Source of the DNA: Glebionis coronaria
Lineage: Eukaryota > Streptophyta > Magnoliopsida > Asterales > Asteraceae
Direction: 5' to 3'
DNA length: 64,000 nucleotides
Assembly: GCA_025667525.1 (NCBI GenBank)
Contig: JANFOE010000573.1
Span: forward strand, 308,501-372,500
Translations under genes and position numbers: made by a program
Part shown: positions 46,613-58,923 of the stretch, piece after piece
Numbering within the stretch: the first letter of the stretch is position 1
How the letters are laid out: each line of letters begins with the position of its first letter
Notes under the pieces: model-generated
Seen by the model: the letters and a program-made list of their open reading frames with translations, nothing else
Database searches by the model: none
What the model was told of the DNA's origin: nothing

Positions 46613-49600
46613 ATGTCAATCACAGAGGAACAACAACGACTTCGTGATCTTGAACTTGTTTCGCTCAGCGATAGGCTTCCAGATGCTGAGAACAACTCTC
46701 GATTACAAGAGGATTTTGATCCGTCCTTACCCGCTTTCAAAATCGCCACAGATATCCTAGACATCTCACCCATCAGAGATACACTCAGATGTACTGCATC
46801 TGTTCCCAAAGTCTACATGCATGAATTCTGGAACACTGCATCTTTCTCCAAAAAGACTATCTCTTTCCAATTGAACAAAACACCAAGGGTACTCAACTTG
46901 AGCATTTTTCGAAAATTGTTTAAACTTCCTAGGTTGGCACAAGGAGAACAATTTGTGGCTAACCCAAAGAACGATGAAGTGCTTCGAATCATTCGTGCCA
47001 TGAATTATGAAGGTGACATCCACAACCTATCCCAGTTCAACACATCACACATAGGGCAACCCTGGAAAGCTTATCACCATCATTGTCAAGTGTCTTACTG
47101 GAAAGACTAGGGGCACCGATGCAATGAGACCACCACAGGCTCACTTATTTTGGGGATTGTACACTGCATCTAAAGTAGACTATGCACTTCTTCTCTGGCA
47201 AGAATTTTGTTATCAGTTTACTGGAACGAAGAAGAAATCCGTGCATCTTCCATTCCCGAGTTTCACCAAGCTCATTATCAGCTACTTTATGAAGAATGAC
47301 CCAACCATTGACACTCGCGGGAATTTCTTCTATCACACCAAAGATGATGATTATGTGATTCTCACAATGAATGCAGACACTAATTCCACAAAGTATGCAT
47401 TACTTCCTGCCCTAGTACCCGACACAACGCTTAATGATGGAATCAAGGAGAGTGATAAATACCAAGAGATGCTCAATGATATTGACGCACAGTTTAAACG
47501 TGCAAACTCACATCCTTCAGAAAAGCAAAAAGGTAAACGCAAGAAAAGAATTTCAAAGCGCCAATCAACTGCTTCTTCTAAAGATAACGGCCCAGGAAAA
47601 ATGCAAATAGTTGATGAAGATGATGAAGATGAGCTGATCCATACTGAGGAAGAACAGGAAGAAGTACCACTCCGCAGGCCTAAGAAAGCAAAGAAGACTA
47701 AAGGCAAAGAAGCAAGTGTTGCTTTAGATGAACCTGCTCAACAACAAATTTCTGAAGCCAAACGACTGCGTATCGTTCTTCAACAAAGCAGACAGGAAGC
47801 TTTTGCAGGATCAGGCTCAAGAATGTTTGAAGACTTAGCAGATTTTGGTAATCCTGATGATGACATGGCATTTTATGAAGATCCTACTGAGGAAGATACT
47901 TATGAAGATGCATATGAAGATGCTGATAACTTCCACTTTGAAAGTCGTGAGCAGAGTGAAGAACGTGAGAGCAGTGCAGACACAGATACAAGTATGATGT
48001 ATCGAGACGCCAATATTACCACATCCTTATCAGAACCAACTCACATGGTGTTAAACGACGATGCTCATGCAACTCTCATACCAGATACTCAACTTCAAAG
48101 TAAGTCTACTTCCGGCTCTGATGATGTTTTAAAATATCTTAATTTGGAAGGGGAGGGTATTGAGGTCACAAACACTAATCCGTCAACAAATGAAGCAATG
48201 GTGGATGTTCCCATAACTACTGTTACATCAACCACTACTCCACCATTATCCACCCTGGTCATCAGTGAGGTCATAACAACCGCTATCACACCCGCACTTG
48301 TTGAACAACCTGTATCAACCACCATCCTAAGCACTAAATCTACACCGTCATCCACAGCTGAACAACCCGTATCAACCACCACCCCAATCACTGAATCTAC
48401 ATCAACACCTATCCTTGAAGAACCAGTATCATCCACCACCACCTTAACAGTTATGGTTACACCTCCACCAGCAGAACCACAAGTATCATCCACATCCAAT
48501 CCATTCCTCATAGTCAATGATCCACTGATACAGTCTCTTCAACAACAGCCGGAGGCTCAAGCTACACAAATCGCTACATTGACTGAAAGGATCACCACTC
48601 CTCCCAATGAACCACAACCTGATGAGCCTACACTTCAGAAACTAACAGACAAAGTGTCTAAACTTAAAGAAAACATAAATCATTTCTTAGAGAGAAGAAA
48701 ACTCGTGATAAAGAAAATGCTGCTTTTCTTGGGTCAATTGACGAGAAGATGACCACGATCATTCGACGAGAAGTCAAGTCCTATGTTGATCAACAGTTAC
48801 CAAATCTTCTCGATAATGGTTTGTCTACCCTTCAACTAATGAAAATGTTACAGACACGTCTGCTAGATATGGGAGCTCATAAATCGAAACACAAACGAAA
48901 AGTTCTGCAATATCTCAACAAAGCAATTATTGAAGATACACCTGCAGATACTACCGACTCTGAGTCTGACGATGAAGACGAACTAGAAGAGGAAGAAGAT
49001 GAGGGTAACGATGAGGAGGATGATGGTGACAATGAGCAAAATGAGGAAGAGGATAAGGAAGGAGATGGGGAGGAAGAAAAGGATGAGGAAGAAGAGGATA
49101 AGGATGACGATAAAGATGAGGACGAGGATACAGATGACGATGAGGATGACGATGATGATAATGACGACGGTAATGGAACCAACAAGGGTGATAAGAATGA
49201 CGAAACGGGTACTAATGCCGAAGAGCCTAATAAGGATGACATTGATAAGGCTACTGAGAAACGTTTAGAGGAAGCTGCAGAAAACATTGCTGAAACCGCT
49301 GAAAAGACAATAGAGTCTACTGTACCAGAAACTCAGCAACTTGACACAGGTATATCTACTGCACCAGCTATTACTACTGATTCTTACATTGAATTTGTAG
49401 AATATATGCAAGCAGAAGAACCAACAGGGCCAATCCTAGAAGACGAACCTCGCGATGATATACCAGTGATGCAAGATCAACCTTCAACACCATCTGAAGA
49501 TCAGCACAACACTGATATGGAAGTTGAAGACTTAAATGTACCAGAACCAACGTTTGTTGAATCTTTAATCATCGATAACACGGTACAGGAGCAACTTTGG

Positions 49601-50861
49601 CTAACAAATGCAGCACCACAGCATCCTTTTGACACTGCAACTGAAATGGAGCTGACTCAATTCCTCAACAACCCTATCGATTTCTCGGTCTTTCTACGGT
49701 ATTCTCATGGGAAACCGACAATGACTCCGGATCTGATCAAAATGGCAGCTGCAAACGTGGACTTCTTTGATACTTTGAAGATCATCCATAATGAAGTAGA
49801 ATATCATTTGAATGAGCTTACCAAGGCAATGAGAGCGACAACTACAGGAATTCAGACTCCCGTATTGCGACCTCTTACACCAACGGTCATTGCCGGTTCT
49901 GCAACAATCCCAATAGAGCACTTTGTTACTCACGATCTTGAATACCTTGAAAATGGATCACAGAAATATGCCACGTCACTCACTATGGTCAAGGCTGTTA
50001 ACTTGGAGAATGTTCCATGGATAGAGGATAAAGTACCTGATGCAATATGGAGAAAGAAATTGCTCAAGTTTTATGACACTTATGCATCACTTGGCATATC
50101 TCACTGGAATCCAAAGAAAAGGTTAGCTTACAATCACTTCCATCATCCTAAGAGAGGTGCTTCTATTGTCTCGACTCACAGGATCAAAAGCATTCAAGGA
50201 GCAACCACTCAGACGGTATTCGGCTATGATTACTTGAATGTAATCGTGTTTAAACGTACTGATGAGAAAGAATACTGAATTGACGAAAGTGATCTCCAAT
50301 ATCTTCAACTTGAAGACATCGAAGATCTTCTGTTGTTATTGGCTCAGGAGAAATTTGACCATTTACCACCTGAGATAGTCATTGCATTGAGCTCCAACTT
50401 TCGTCAATATGCTAGAAAAATCGTCATTAAAAATCGGGTGGAAGACTTTCAACTTGGAGTGGAGAGTTATCAGAAGCAGTTAACTTGGAACGTCCCCATA
50501 CAACTCCACTCAGTAATTTCCATAAGAACAAGAAGGTTTATATGGGGACCACAACGCCGGAAGCAGGGATCTTTTATCCAAATGAGACTGGCGTCATGCA
50601 ATATATGCGATTCTCCGAACTACACAAATTCAGTGATGGAACGCTAAAGCATGTTCGAGATGATATGTCGGTTCTCAATGCCAACTTACCACTTCCGGCA
50701 GTCAAATACACCTGGACAACCCAGTGCAAAAAGGAACATCGTACGCAATCAGGAAGATTGAGGAACTTCTAAGGAAGCGCCGGTTGCTACGAAGTATAGA
50801 ACGATTCGTCGGTGGACGACCATATGGAGCTCACCATAGGTTCACGGAACGAACCATTTAA
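46613..50861 (+). pseudogene. Large non-pol extra ORF (aORF) of copia-2
   Basis: About 1400 codons in the position where Sireviruses carry an env-like gene. Start MSITEEQQRLRD at 46613, just after a CAAAGCAG that could be a splice acceptor. The N-terminal domain holds VPKVYMHEFWNTASFSKK and SFTKLIISYFMKNDPTID. The middle is low-complexity: Lys/Arg-rich, Thr/Pro-rich, then an Asp/Glu tract at about 48955-49170. The C-terminal part contains LTQFLNNPIDFSVFL, ASLGISHWNPKKRL, RVEDFQLGVESYQKQL, HKFSDGTLKHVRDD and IERFVGGRPYG. Breaks: frame changes near 47070, 48710, 50500 and 50740, and a TGA at 50276-50278. There are no signal peptide or membrane segments, so an envelope role is unsupported. Similar ORFs recur in Asteraceae retroelements as I recall; function unknown. 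Confidence 0.8.
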
Positions 50862-53066
50862 TTATGGTTCGTCTTATATCAGGTCAACTTCATATGTCTA
50901 TAATTGTGAATATGTTATTTTTTGTATAATCAGCTTTTGTGGCATGTTGTAGTGTAAAAGTATGATATTTTTCAAGAATTTCTCTCGAGATTCCAAATCT
51001 TTCAAAATATATCATACTCAAGCACTACAACTAACCCTCATTAATTTGAGGGGGGGCATTAATATGTTCTTTGGCCAACATCTAATTTCATTTTGTTACC
51101 CAAAGACCGGTTAATCCATTAATATCCAAAATATTGATGGTTAACATTTTGGAAAGGGGAGAAATGGGATTAAGGAGACTTAACGATATTTGGCTAAAAT
51201 AATGAAAAAGGCTTAAAAAATAAACCAACCTAACATGTGTAATGCACAAGTTAAGGGGGATCATTTTTGATGATCAAAACACTTAAGGCACAAAAACTTT
51301 GATTACAATATCACAAGTGCTTTAAGTGATTTTCAAGGATTTTTCATGGTGACTATATCAACCCAAAACACACTTAACTCACGACGGATGTGGTGACAAA
51401 AGGGTGGTAGGTATAGGTATTAGTCCAATGATTCATCATAACCGATGGAATCTTCCCAAGGACAATTCCCTATATAGAACTAGAAGTCCTAGGAAAGATG
51501 GAGAATGAATGTGAACGTAGCTGAATGCCGACCAAGTACTTAAGCTAGCACTGGAACAAACACAACAAGGTGCTAGTGATGACGTATTGGTAAGCATTGA
51601 AGGGGTTGAAGAATGAAAAAGAATTGTAAAGATAAAGGGTGTAAATAAAGAAGCCCTCCTTACAACTTTAGGCAGAAACCGGGTCAATACATATGCTATT
51701 GAGATCATTTGTTAATGATTCTCGATATTGAAGAAAGCCATCATGGACCCAGTGATGCAATGCACAACCCTCCCTAGCCAACTCAAATATCTCTTAAAAG
51801 GTATTTGTTTTAATCACACGGAGATCAACACGTTATCTATTGGTTAATTCACTTCGAATAGACTGATATTGAATAGGTGGCACTCCTCTCCAGCCATCGA
51901 TCACTAAATCAAAACGCACTATCGAATCTAGAGCCACGAGATCATCAAAAGTCTCATTAGGACACTTTCCATTTATTCCTTGCTTCTTCACACACTGTGA
52001 AAAGTAAGAGATCTTTATGAGTCCTACGCAGTATTCTTGTAATATTGCCAGAACATCCGAGTGATACGTAAGTATTATAGTGAAGATGGAAATCCTGCTT
52101 GAGCCAACATCAAACAAGCTTATGGTAGGTGACACGTGTGGTTCTTTAAGAACTAATCTTGTGACAACTGGAAAGAAACAGTAGTTTAATTCTTAATTGA
52201 ACTTTAACTCGTTCCAGGCCTCTACGCATTATCGTATGATCTTGCCAGAACACTCAGAGTGACACTCTTTAGTGTTCACAGTGACGAGTGGAAATCCTTC
52301 TAGTGTTAACATCAAACAACACTTGGTAGGTGACAAGCAAGATTCAGTTTGAATTAAGTTTGTGACAACTGGAAAGCAACGATGGTGAATATCTTAATTG
52401 AAATTCACTTGTTCCAGGTTTCATGAATTGACGGCTTCAAACATAAGGATTTTTAATCCAAATGATTCACTCTTTATGTTCGCAGTCAGCTTTGGACGGT
52501 CGAATAAAGAGAACCGGTTTACCCGCGAAATCCTGTCAGGGAGTTACTTAATTGAAACTAACCGTCACGGGTACGATATCTAATATCGTCCAACGGTCTT
52601 CACCGACCGGAGGTAAAATGCTACCGAATTAGAATAAAATGTCAAAGCCATTTTATTCGTGTCTTATTATGTTGCTGCATTCCAAGACGGTGGCGTTGCG
52701 GTGTACCTGTTAAAGACGGTGGCGTTGCGGTGTACGAAGAAGTCCTCACATGCTTATTCCTTCTGCATCAAATACTTCTGCAAATTCAAGAAAGTATGAC
52801 CTAAAAGTCTTCCGCTGTATCGACTCTGAAACTTTCAAGAATTCAACAAAGGATAAGTGTGTGGGACATGAAGTCACAAAGAGGCGAACATCACAAGAAG
52901 ATAAAGACTGCACGTGAAAGGCCAAAAAAACGTGTTCCAAGCAAAAGGCTGATATTATTCAACACATATTCACAAAAGAAAGAAAGAAAAGAGAAAGTGG
53001 ACTACGAGCTCAAGAACAAGATCTAACATGCTAGATTAGGACTTTGTAAATTTGGAGTGACCTCCC
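50862..53066 (+). other. Copia-2 3' non-coding region
   Basis: No ORF. Purine runs GAGGGGGGGC (about 51050) and AAGGGGGATC (about 51255) precede the actual tract by 2 kb. From about 51240 onward it is collinear with copia-1 from about 1430, including ACGACGG(A/T)...GTGACAAAAGG(T)GG and the stretch GAAGGGGTTGAAGAATGAAA. Confidence 0.75.
52045..52418 (+). repeat. Duplicated unit in copia-2 3' region
   Basis: Units 52045-52218 (174 bp) and 52242-52418 (177 bp) both start TTGCCAGAACA and end GTTCCAGG. They share GGAAATCCT, ACATCAAACAA, GGTAGGTGACA and GACAACTGGAAAG. Order and length are the same as the copia-1 units at 2229-2608. Confidence 0.8.
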
Positions 53067-53078
53067 TTTGGGAGTGAT
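53067..53078 (+). promoter_or_regulatory. Degenerate polypurine tract of copia-2
   Basis: TTTGGGAGTGAT directly precedes the 3' LTR; compare TTAGGGGGAGAT in copia-1. Confidence 0.55.
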
Positions 53079-53376
53079 TGTTAGAAATACGTTTTACGTA
53101 TATAGAAAGTCTTGGTCACTCCAACAATGTAGTTATAGGCTCGTAGTAGTGTTTAGTAACATTTATTATATAGCCCGACCCATGAGCATGTTCATGGGCC
53201 GGAGGCCCAAGTCCTATAAGGACTTGGGTATTTAAACCTCTTTCCACCATGGAAAGAGGTGTTCGTTGTTTCATTTCTTATTTTCATATAACAAGTTTCT
53301 TTCATTTCTCTCTCTAAGTTTCTCTCTCTAGAAAACATCAACCCCCTTGATTCTTAAAGATTATCATTGTTCTACT
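53079..53376 (+). repeat. 3' LTR of copia-2 (298 bp)
   Basis: Same length as the 5' LTR with about nine differences, mostly G to A or in hairpin loops. The terminal A of TTCTACA is T here. Hairpin 1 has one stem change; hairpins 2 and 3 remain fully paired. Confidence 0.92.
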
Positions 53377-54634
53377 TCTCTAATGACAAGGTTAGTGCTA
53401 CATGACTCCCACCCGAAGGCTCCTAGAGAACATGTTTTTATTTATTCTTCTTTATTATTATGATATATATAGTAAGCCAAATTTCCGCAATCCCATGATC
53501 AAAAGTCCATGACGCTGACACCCTTAATGTGTTCTCACTTTAATTACAAGGGAAGAAAAAGAAGGAGTTACGAGTTAAGATATCAAGCCTAAACCGCTAA
53601 AAACTTCATTTATTAAGCAATTATTATTCAAGTGTGGAAAGTAAATACGAGGAGATTAAATCAAACACAAAAATACTTGCACAAAGAAGAGTTAATTTTA
53701 GAAACTTATGATTGAACTCTATCATCTCTTGTTCTACATATTGTAAAATTTCAAAATGTGAAATTAATGGATACTTAGCCTATTAAATCAAAGTTTTGGG
53801 TTTTCAAGTCATCTATAGGATCTTGCATCTTCTTATACTTTTTCAAGTTTTAGAATTTGCGTTTTAAAGTTCCCTTGATAAACGACTTTCTAGAATCAAT
53901 TATAGGAACTTGCGAAAAGTTCTTGTTCTTAACCCGTATGAATTAAGACTTTCGCGTTTAAAACTCCCTATATAAAAGCTTAGCAAAACTTGATTCAAAC
54001 ACGTTAAGGAAAAGCTAAGGTAAAAACCGAGTCGAGTCAAAAACTATTTTTATTTTCACCAACGGAAAGCCTACATTTGTGTCAAAAGCACTTATTGTCT
54101 TTATTAAAACTTAAAAATAACACTAAAAATTTAAAATTTTTATGAAAAATGAGAAAAACAATTACGTTTGGACACGACAAAAGCAATTGCAAGTGATTAT
54201 ATCGATTGACTCCCCCATGCTAAAACCAAACATTGTCCTCAAGGTTTCTTAGCTCAAGAGTAACACCCCCTTGCTAAAACACGAAGAGTCTAATGCAAAA
54301 TCCTAACATGGAAAGAGCACGCAAATCTATAAGCCGTTTATTAATTATGCCTCAAGATAAAACGTTAGTCGGTAAAAACTCAAAGGATAAAGAGTGTGCC
54401 CCTTTTGGCATTCAAAGAATGAAAGATCAAGTGGACCGGCAAAAACCGAACACGAGAGTCTTCAAATATTAGGGTCATACCTAAGATTCACAACACAACA
54501 AAACACGAGCACGAGCTTGAAAGATTAAGCCTTATTAATGTTAGAAAATAGAAAGAAGAAAGTATGTATGGGATTCCCCCACAAGGCACATCGTTTTTGT
54601 TAACCGAGTCATGAGCTCGACTCGATCCCCGCAT
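53377..54634 (-). other. Gypsy 3' untranslated part, pol-proximal segment
   Basis: No ORF on the minus strand after the pol stop at 54635. It continues in 34800-34071 on the other side of copia-2, giving about 2.0 kb between pol and polypurine tract. Athila elements often hold an env-like ORF here, and none is visible. Confidence 0.7.
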
Positions 54635-55802
54635 TCATTGGTCCTTAGGGAAAGTTTGAAGATCCGTGACAACCTCCGTAGGTATGTCCCCTCCAAAGTA
54701 GTGTTTCACACGATGACCATTCACCTTAAAGTTAGGCCCGTCTTTTTGAGCTAGCTCACGGTGCCATAAGGAAAAACTTGTGCAATGGGGAATGGTCCAG
54801 ACCAACGGGATTTAAGCTTGCCCGAGAAAATCTTAAGTCTAGAGTTGAATAAGAGGACTTGATCACCAACACTGAAAATGCGGTTTTTGATCTTAGAGTC
54901 ATGAATCCTCTTAGTCTTCTCTTTATAGATCAAAGAATTTTCATAAGCTTGATCCCTTAATTCACTTAGTTCATTCAATTGAACCTTGCGATGATCACCC
55001 GCGATCCTCAAATCAAAGTTACAATGCTTAAGAGCCCAATACGCCTTATGTTCGAGTTCAATTGGCAAGTGGCATGCTTTTCCGTAGACCAACCTAAATG
55101 GTGTGCAACCAATCGGCGTCTTGTGAGCCGTACGAAAAGCCCACAATGCATCATCAAATTTATCCGACCATGAAGTGCGATTTTCTCCAATAGAACGCTC
55201 CAAAATCCTTTTAAGAGCACGGTTTGAAACCTCCACTTGACCACTCGTTTGAGGGTGATAAGCCGTCGAAAGTCGATGAGTGACTCCATATTTCTTTAGA
55301 ACTTTTTCAAATTGTTCATTACAAAATGGGTCCCACGATCACTTATTATAGCCCGTGGAGTTCCAAACCTAGCGAAAAGTTGTTTCAAAAATTTCACCAC
55401 AACTCGAGCATCATTCGTGGGAAAAGCCTTAGCTTCGACCCATTTAGAAAAATAGTCCACGGCTACGAGAATATACTTATTTCCTTTCGAAGATGGAAAT
55501 GGCCCCATAAAATCGATCCCCCACATGTCAAAGATTTCACAAACTTGGATAACGTTTTGAGGCATTTCATCCCTTTGTGAGTTCTTTCCTTGACGTTGAC
55601 AAGCATCACAAGTCTTGATCAAGATTTGGGCATCACGATATATGGAAGGCCAAAAGAAGCCTGCATCAAAGACTTTCTTCGCGGTGGCGTTGGCACCATG
55701 ATGTCCCCCGGTGGGTCCTTCATGACAAGATTTAAGGATATCTTGAGCTTCTTTGCCAAAAACGCACCTACGAATCACTTGATCCGCGTACACACGAAAC
55801 AA
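54635..55802 (-). pseudogene. Gypsy integrase
   Basis: On the minus strand the HHCC zinc module ([30 protein letters not shown]) leads into the catalytic core with D in [13 protein letters not shown] in [10 protein letters not shown] and E near [36 protein letters not shown] and [15 protein letters not shown] follow. Integrase joins cDNA to target DNA, and the 5-bp duplication here is its trace. A frameshift near 55300 lies between the second D and E. A second near 54750 precedes the last residues, FKVNGHRVKHYFGGDIPTEV. The final stop is at 54635-54637. Confidence 0.9.
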
Positions 55803-55849
55803 ATAGGGGTCGTCCCAAAAGTAATAGGATATATCCTTGAAAACTTTCG

Positions 55850-56749
55850 TTATTGTTGGGACGACATACCCTTAATCACAAACTTCCCCACATGGTAATT
55901 TGCGATGTCCGCAAACCATGGGGTACTATCATCACCACAAAAAGCAATCATACCAAGCGTCTCGAGAGGAAATGTTTCATTGATTTCTTTGTTCTCTCGA
56001 TTGCTTTGGTGAGGATTCTCAAGTCGAGATAAATGATCGGCCGTGAGATTCTCGGCTCCTTTTTTGTCTAGAATTTTGACATTAAATTCTTGAAGGAGGA
56101 GAATCCACCGGAGCAACCTCGGCTTAGCATCTTGTTTATTAAGAAGATATTTGATAGCCGAGTGGTCCGTATACAATATGGTTTGAGACAAGACGAGATA
56201 TGGTCTAAACTTTTCAAAATCATACACAACGGCAAGAAACTTATTTTCCGTTGTAGTATACTTTGTTTGAGCATCCGTCATAGTTTTACTTGCATAGTGT
56301 ATAGGCAAGAAATGTTTTGACTTACGTTGCCCCAAAACAGCACCTACTGCGTAATCACTAGCATCACACATAATTTCAAAAGGTAGGTCCCAATCCGGAG
56401 CAACTAAGATTGGAGATTCGGTTAATTTATTTTTAAGCATCTCAAAGGCTTGAATGCACTCATCCGAAAAGATGAAAGGAGTCTCTTTTTCCAAAAGATG
56501 GGTCATAGGCCGAGCTATCTTAGAGAAATCTTGTATAAAACGTCTATAGAAGCCGGCATGGCCGAGAAAACTCCTAACTCCCTTAACGGTGGTGGGTGGA
56601 GGTAATTTGGCAATCACGTCGATTTTAGCCCTATCAACCTCAATACCGGCCTTAGAGATCTTATGTCCTAACACAATTCCCTCTTTGCACATGAAGTGAA
56701 ATTTTTCATAATTAAGCACAAGATTTGTTTCCTCACAACGTTGCAACAT
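55850..56749 (-). pseudogene. Gypsy RT C-terminus and RNase H
   Basis: Same frame as the upstream RT but separated by a TAG right after FMDDF. It contains the RT thumb (LVLNYEKFHFMCKEGIVLGH, GVRSFLGHAGFYRRFIQDFS) and RNase H with D in MCDASDYAVGAVLGQ, E in TTTENKFLAVVY and D in LYTDHSAIKYLL. The region is open for 300 codons. Function needs joining to the RT in front, which the stop prevents. Confidence 0.92.
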
Positions 56750-56794
56750 TCTTTCAAGGTTAGAGAGACATGAAGTGAAAGAATCCCCAAAAAC

Positions 56795-58489
56795 CTAAAA
56801 GTCATCCATGAAGACTTCCATAGTTTTCTCGATCATATCATGGAAAATGGCCATCATACACCTTTGGAACGTCCCCGGAGCATTGCATAATCCAAAAGGG
56901 ATTCGACGATAGGCAAATGTTCCATAAGGACAAGTGAATGTGGTCTTTTCTTGATCACAAGGGTCAATGGGGATTTGGAAATAGCCGGAAAATCCATCCA
57001 AAAAGCAATAGAATTTATTTCCCGCTAGTCTCTCTAACATTTGATCCATAAAAGGTAAAGGAAAATGATCCTTCCTAGTGGCATCATTAAGCTTCCTATA
57101 GTCAATACAAACACGCCAACCGGTCACAAGTCTAGTAGGAATCAATTCATTATCCTCATTAGTAACAACCGTCATTCCTCCTTTCTTTGGAACACAATGC
57201 ACGGGGCTAACCCATGAACTATCCGAGATAGGGTAGATCATTCCGGCGTCTAGAAGTTTGGTGACTTCCTTTTTGATCACCTCATGAATCTTTGGATTGA
57301 CCCTTCTTTGATTTTGGATAGCGGGTTTATAATCATCCTCCATTAGAATTTTATGAGTACAAAATTTTGGATCTATACCCTTAATGTCGGAGATTTTCCA
57401 TGCAATGGCCCATTTATGTTTCTTAAGCACTTTAATAAGTTCATCCTTTTCATTTTCCTTTAATCCCTTAGCAATAATCACCGGTAACTTATCTGTTCCT
57501 TCAAGAAAAGCATACTCCAAATGAGTGGGAAGTTCCTTAAGTTCTAATTTGGGTGCTTCCTCAATAGATGTTTTCACCTTAGTCTCATTAGCACTTACAA
57601 CTTTTAATTCCATAGGTGGTGATTCAAAAGGATCCATATTCAACAATTTCTCAACCAACGCAATATCTCCCTCGGGATCAAAATTTTCACTATCAAACTC
57701 ACTAGGATCGAATGGTTTGCTAAGGTAATCATCAATTTCCTTATCGATTTTTGAATGACCATTATTCTCAAGCTCTTCAAGAACGAAGTCCCCTCCCTCA
57801 AATGGAGTGAGTGGAGGTTTAGCCAAAGAGATAATAGGATTCGATGAAGTGGGATAGCCACTTTTGGAAGTATCCGAAAAACCAAGCATATCTTGCGAAA
57901 CTTCTCCACTAGCAACATCAATCACATCGATTTGATTGATTGATTCCTCGTCGTCCTCGGAAGAAGGCTTCGAGATATTACCAACATTAAGAGTGATACT
58001 TTCATCATCAAAACGTAAAGTCAATTTCCCCTCTTTCATGTCAACTAAAGAACTAGCCGTATTTGAAAACGGTCTTCCCAAAATAAGAGGCACACGAGAA
58101 TTTTCCGGATAATCACAAATTACAAAATCCGCTGGGAAGATGAGCTTTCCTACTTTGACTAACACGTCTTCGGCTATACCTTTTGGAAAGGCGGTCGATC
58201 GATCCGCTAGCTCGATAGTCATCTTAGTAGGTGTAAGCTCGAGAAGTGATAACCTTTTCCACACGGAAAGAGGCATCAAATTAATGCTAGCTCCAAGATC
58301 GGCTAATGCTAAGCATTCTTTCATATTAGGGAAATCACATGGTATCAAAAATTGACCGGGGTCTCCAAGCTTTTTGGGAAACTTTTTAGAGAGATCCGTG
58401 GAACAACTTTCATTTAAGGACGTAGATACTTCAACTAATTTCTCCTTATCGTTCATCAACCTTTTGATTGTTGAAGCAAACTTAGGCAT
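56795..58489 (-). pseudogene. Gypsy protease and reverse transcriptase
   Basis: The protease part carries ALADLGASINLMPLSVWK, with Leu in place of Ser/Thr in the usual D(S/T)G, and later VPLILGRPF. About 200 residues of acidic linker follow. RT has SPVHCVPKKGGM, GWRVCIDYRKLNDATRKDHF, motif A CFLDGFSGYFQIPI, GLCNAPGTFQRCM and motif C EVFMDDF just before a TAG at about 56797-56799. The catalytic aspartates are kept. The 5' end of this frame is joined to the gag tail by a frameshift near 58480. Confidence 0.92.
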
Positions 58490-58923
58490 CTAAGCAATGC
58501 ATCCGCGAAACTAAGATTAATATACATTTTCTTAAACACGTCAAGGAACGTAGACACTTGAGCATTGGTCTTTTCACGGAGCTTCTCTTTGTTAAGTCTC
58601 GAAGGGTAGTGTAGTGTGGGTTTAGTCTTCGGAAGCTCGGGTTCCGGAATAGGCAATTGGTCTACCTTTGGTGGAATAGGAATTTCCTTTTCTTTAACCA
58701 CCTCGGGTTCTTGCTCCACTTCCCTCACCGGAGAGGTACTCACATGTGGAAGCAAAGGTCCGTCCAAAGCTTTCCCACTACGTGTGGTTATAGCTTTCAT
58801 CTCACCCTTCGGGTTTGGAATGGTGTTACTAGGTAAGCAACCCGAAGAAGAGGAGGGTTTGCTCATAAAAGACTCAAACATCGAAAGCAATTTGTTTTGA
58901 CCTTGTTCCATACTTTGTTGCAT
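58456..58923 (-). pseudogene. Gypsy gag-protease connector
   Basis: Reads QGQNKLLSMFESFM, then GEMKAITTRSGKALDGP, a Pro/Glu-rich stretch, and HYPSRLNKEKLREKTNAQVS leading into LDVFKKMYINLSFADAL. The AITTRSG word is characteristic of the Athila-type connector. The frame ends at 58456 after shifting relative to the protease. Confidence 0.82.

Larger units (their letters stand above)
34801..53376 (+). mobile_element. Copia-2: 18.6-kb Ty1-copia element with extra ORF, nested in gypsy
   Basis: 298-bp LTRs, an initiator-Met-tRNA primer site, gag, a long coiled-coil tail, protease, integrase, RT and RNase H in copia order, then about 6.5 kb with a second large ORF downstream of pol. Flanks GCTCT and TCTCT are a near-match 5-bp duplication. 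The size, a non-pol ORF after pol, and repeated purine runs in the 3' part recall Sireviruses, but the LTRs are unusually short for that group. Gag, pol and the extra ORF all carry frameshifts or stops. Confidence 0.93.

Noticed and set aside
48877..49287. Antisense Ser-rich ORF of 136 codons
   Set aside because: It is the shadow of the Asp/Glu tract of the aORF on the other strand.
46613..50861. Calling the extra ORF an envelope gene
   Set aside because: No signal peptide, hydrophobic membrane helix or fusion peptide-like stretch is visible; only its position is env-like.
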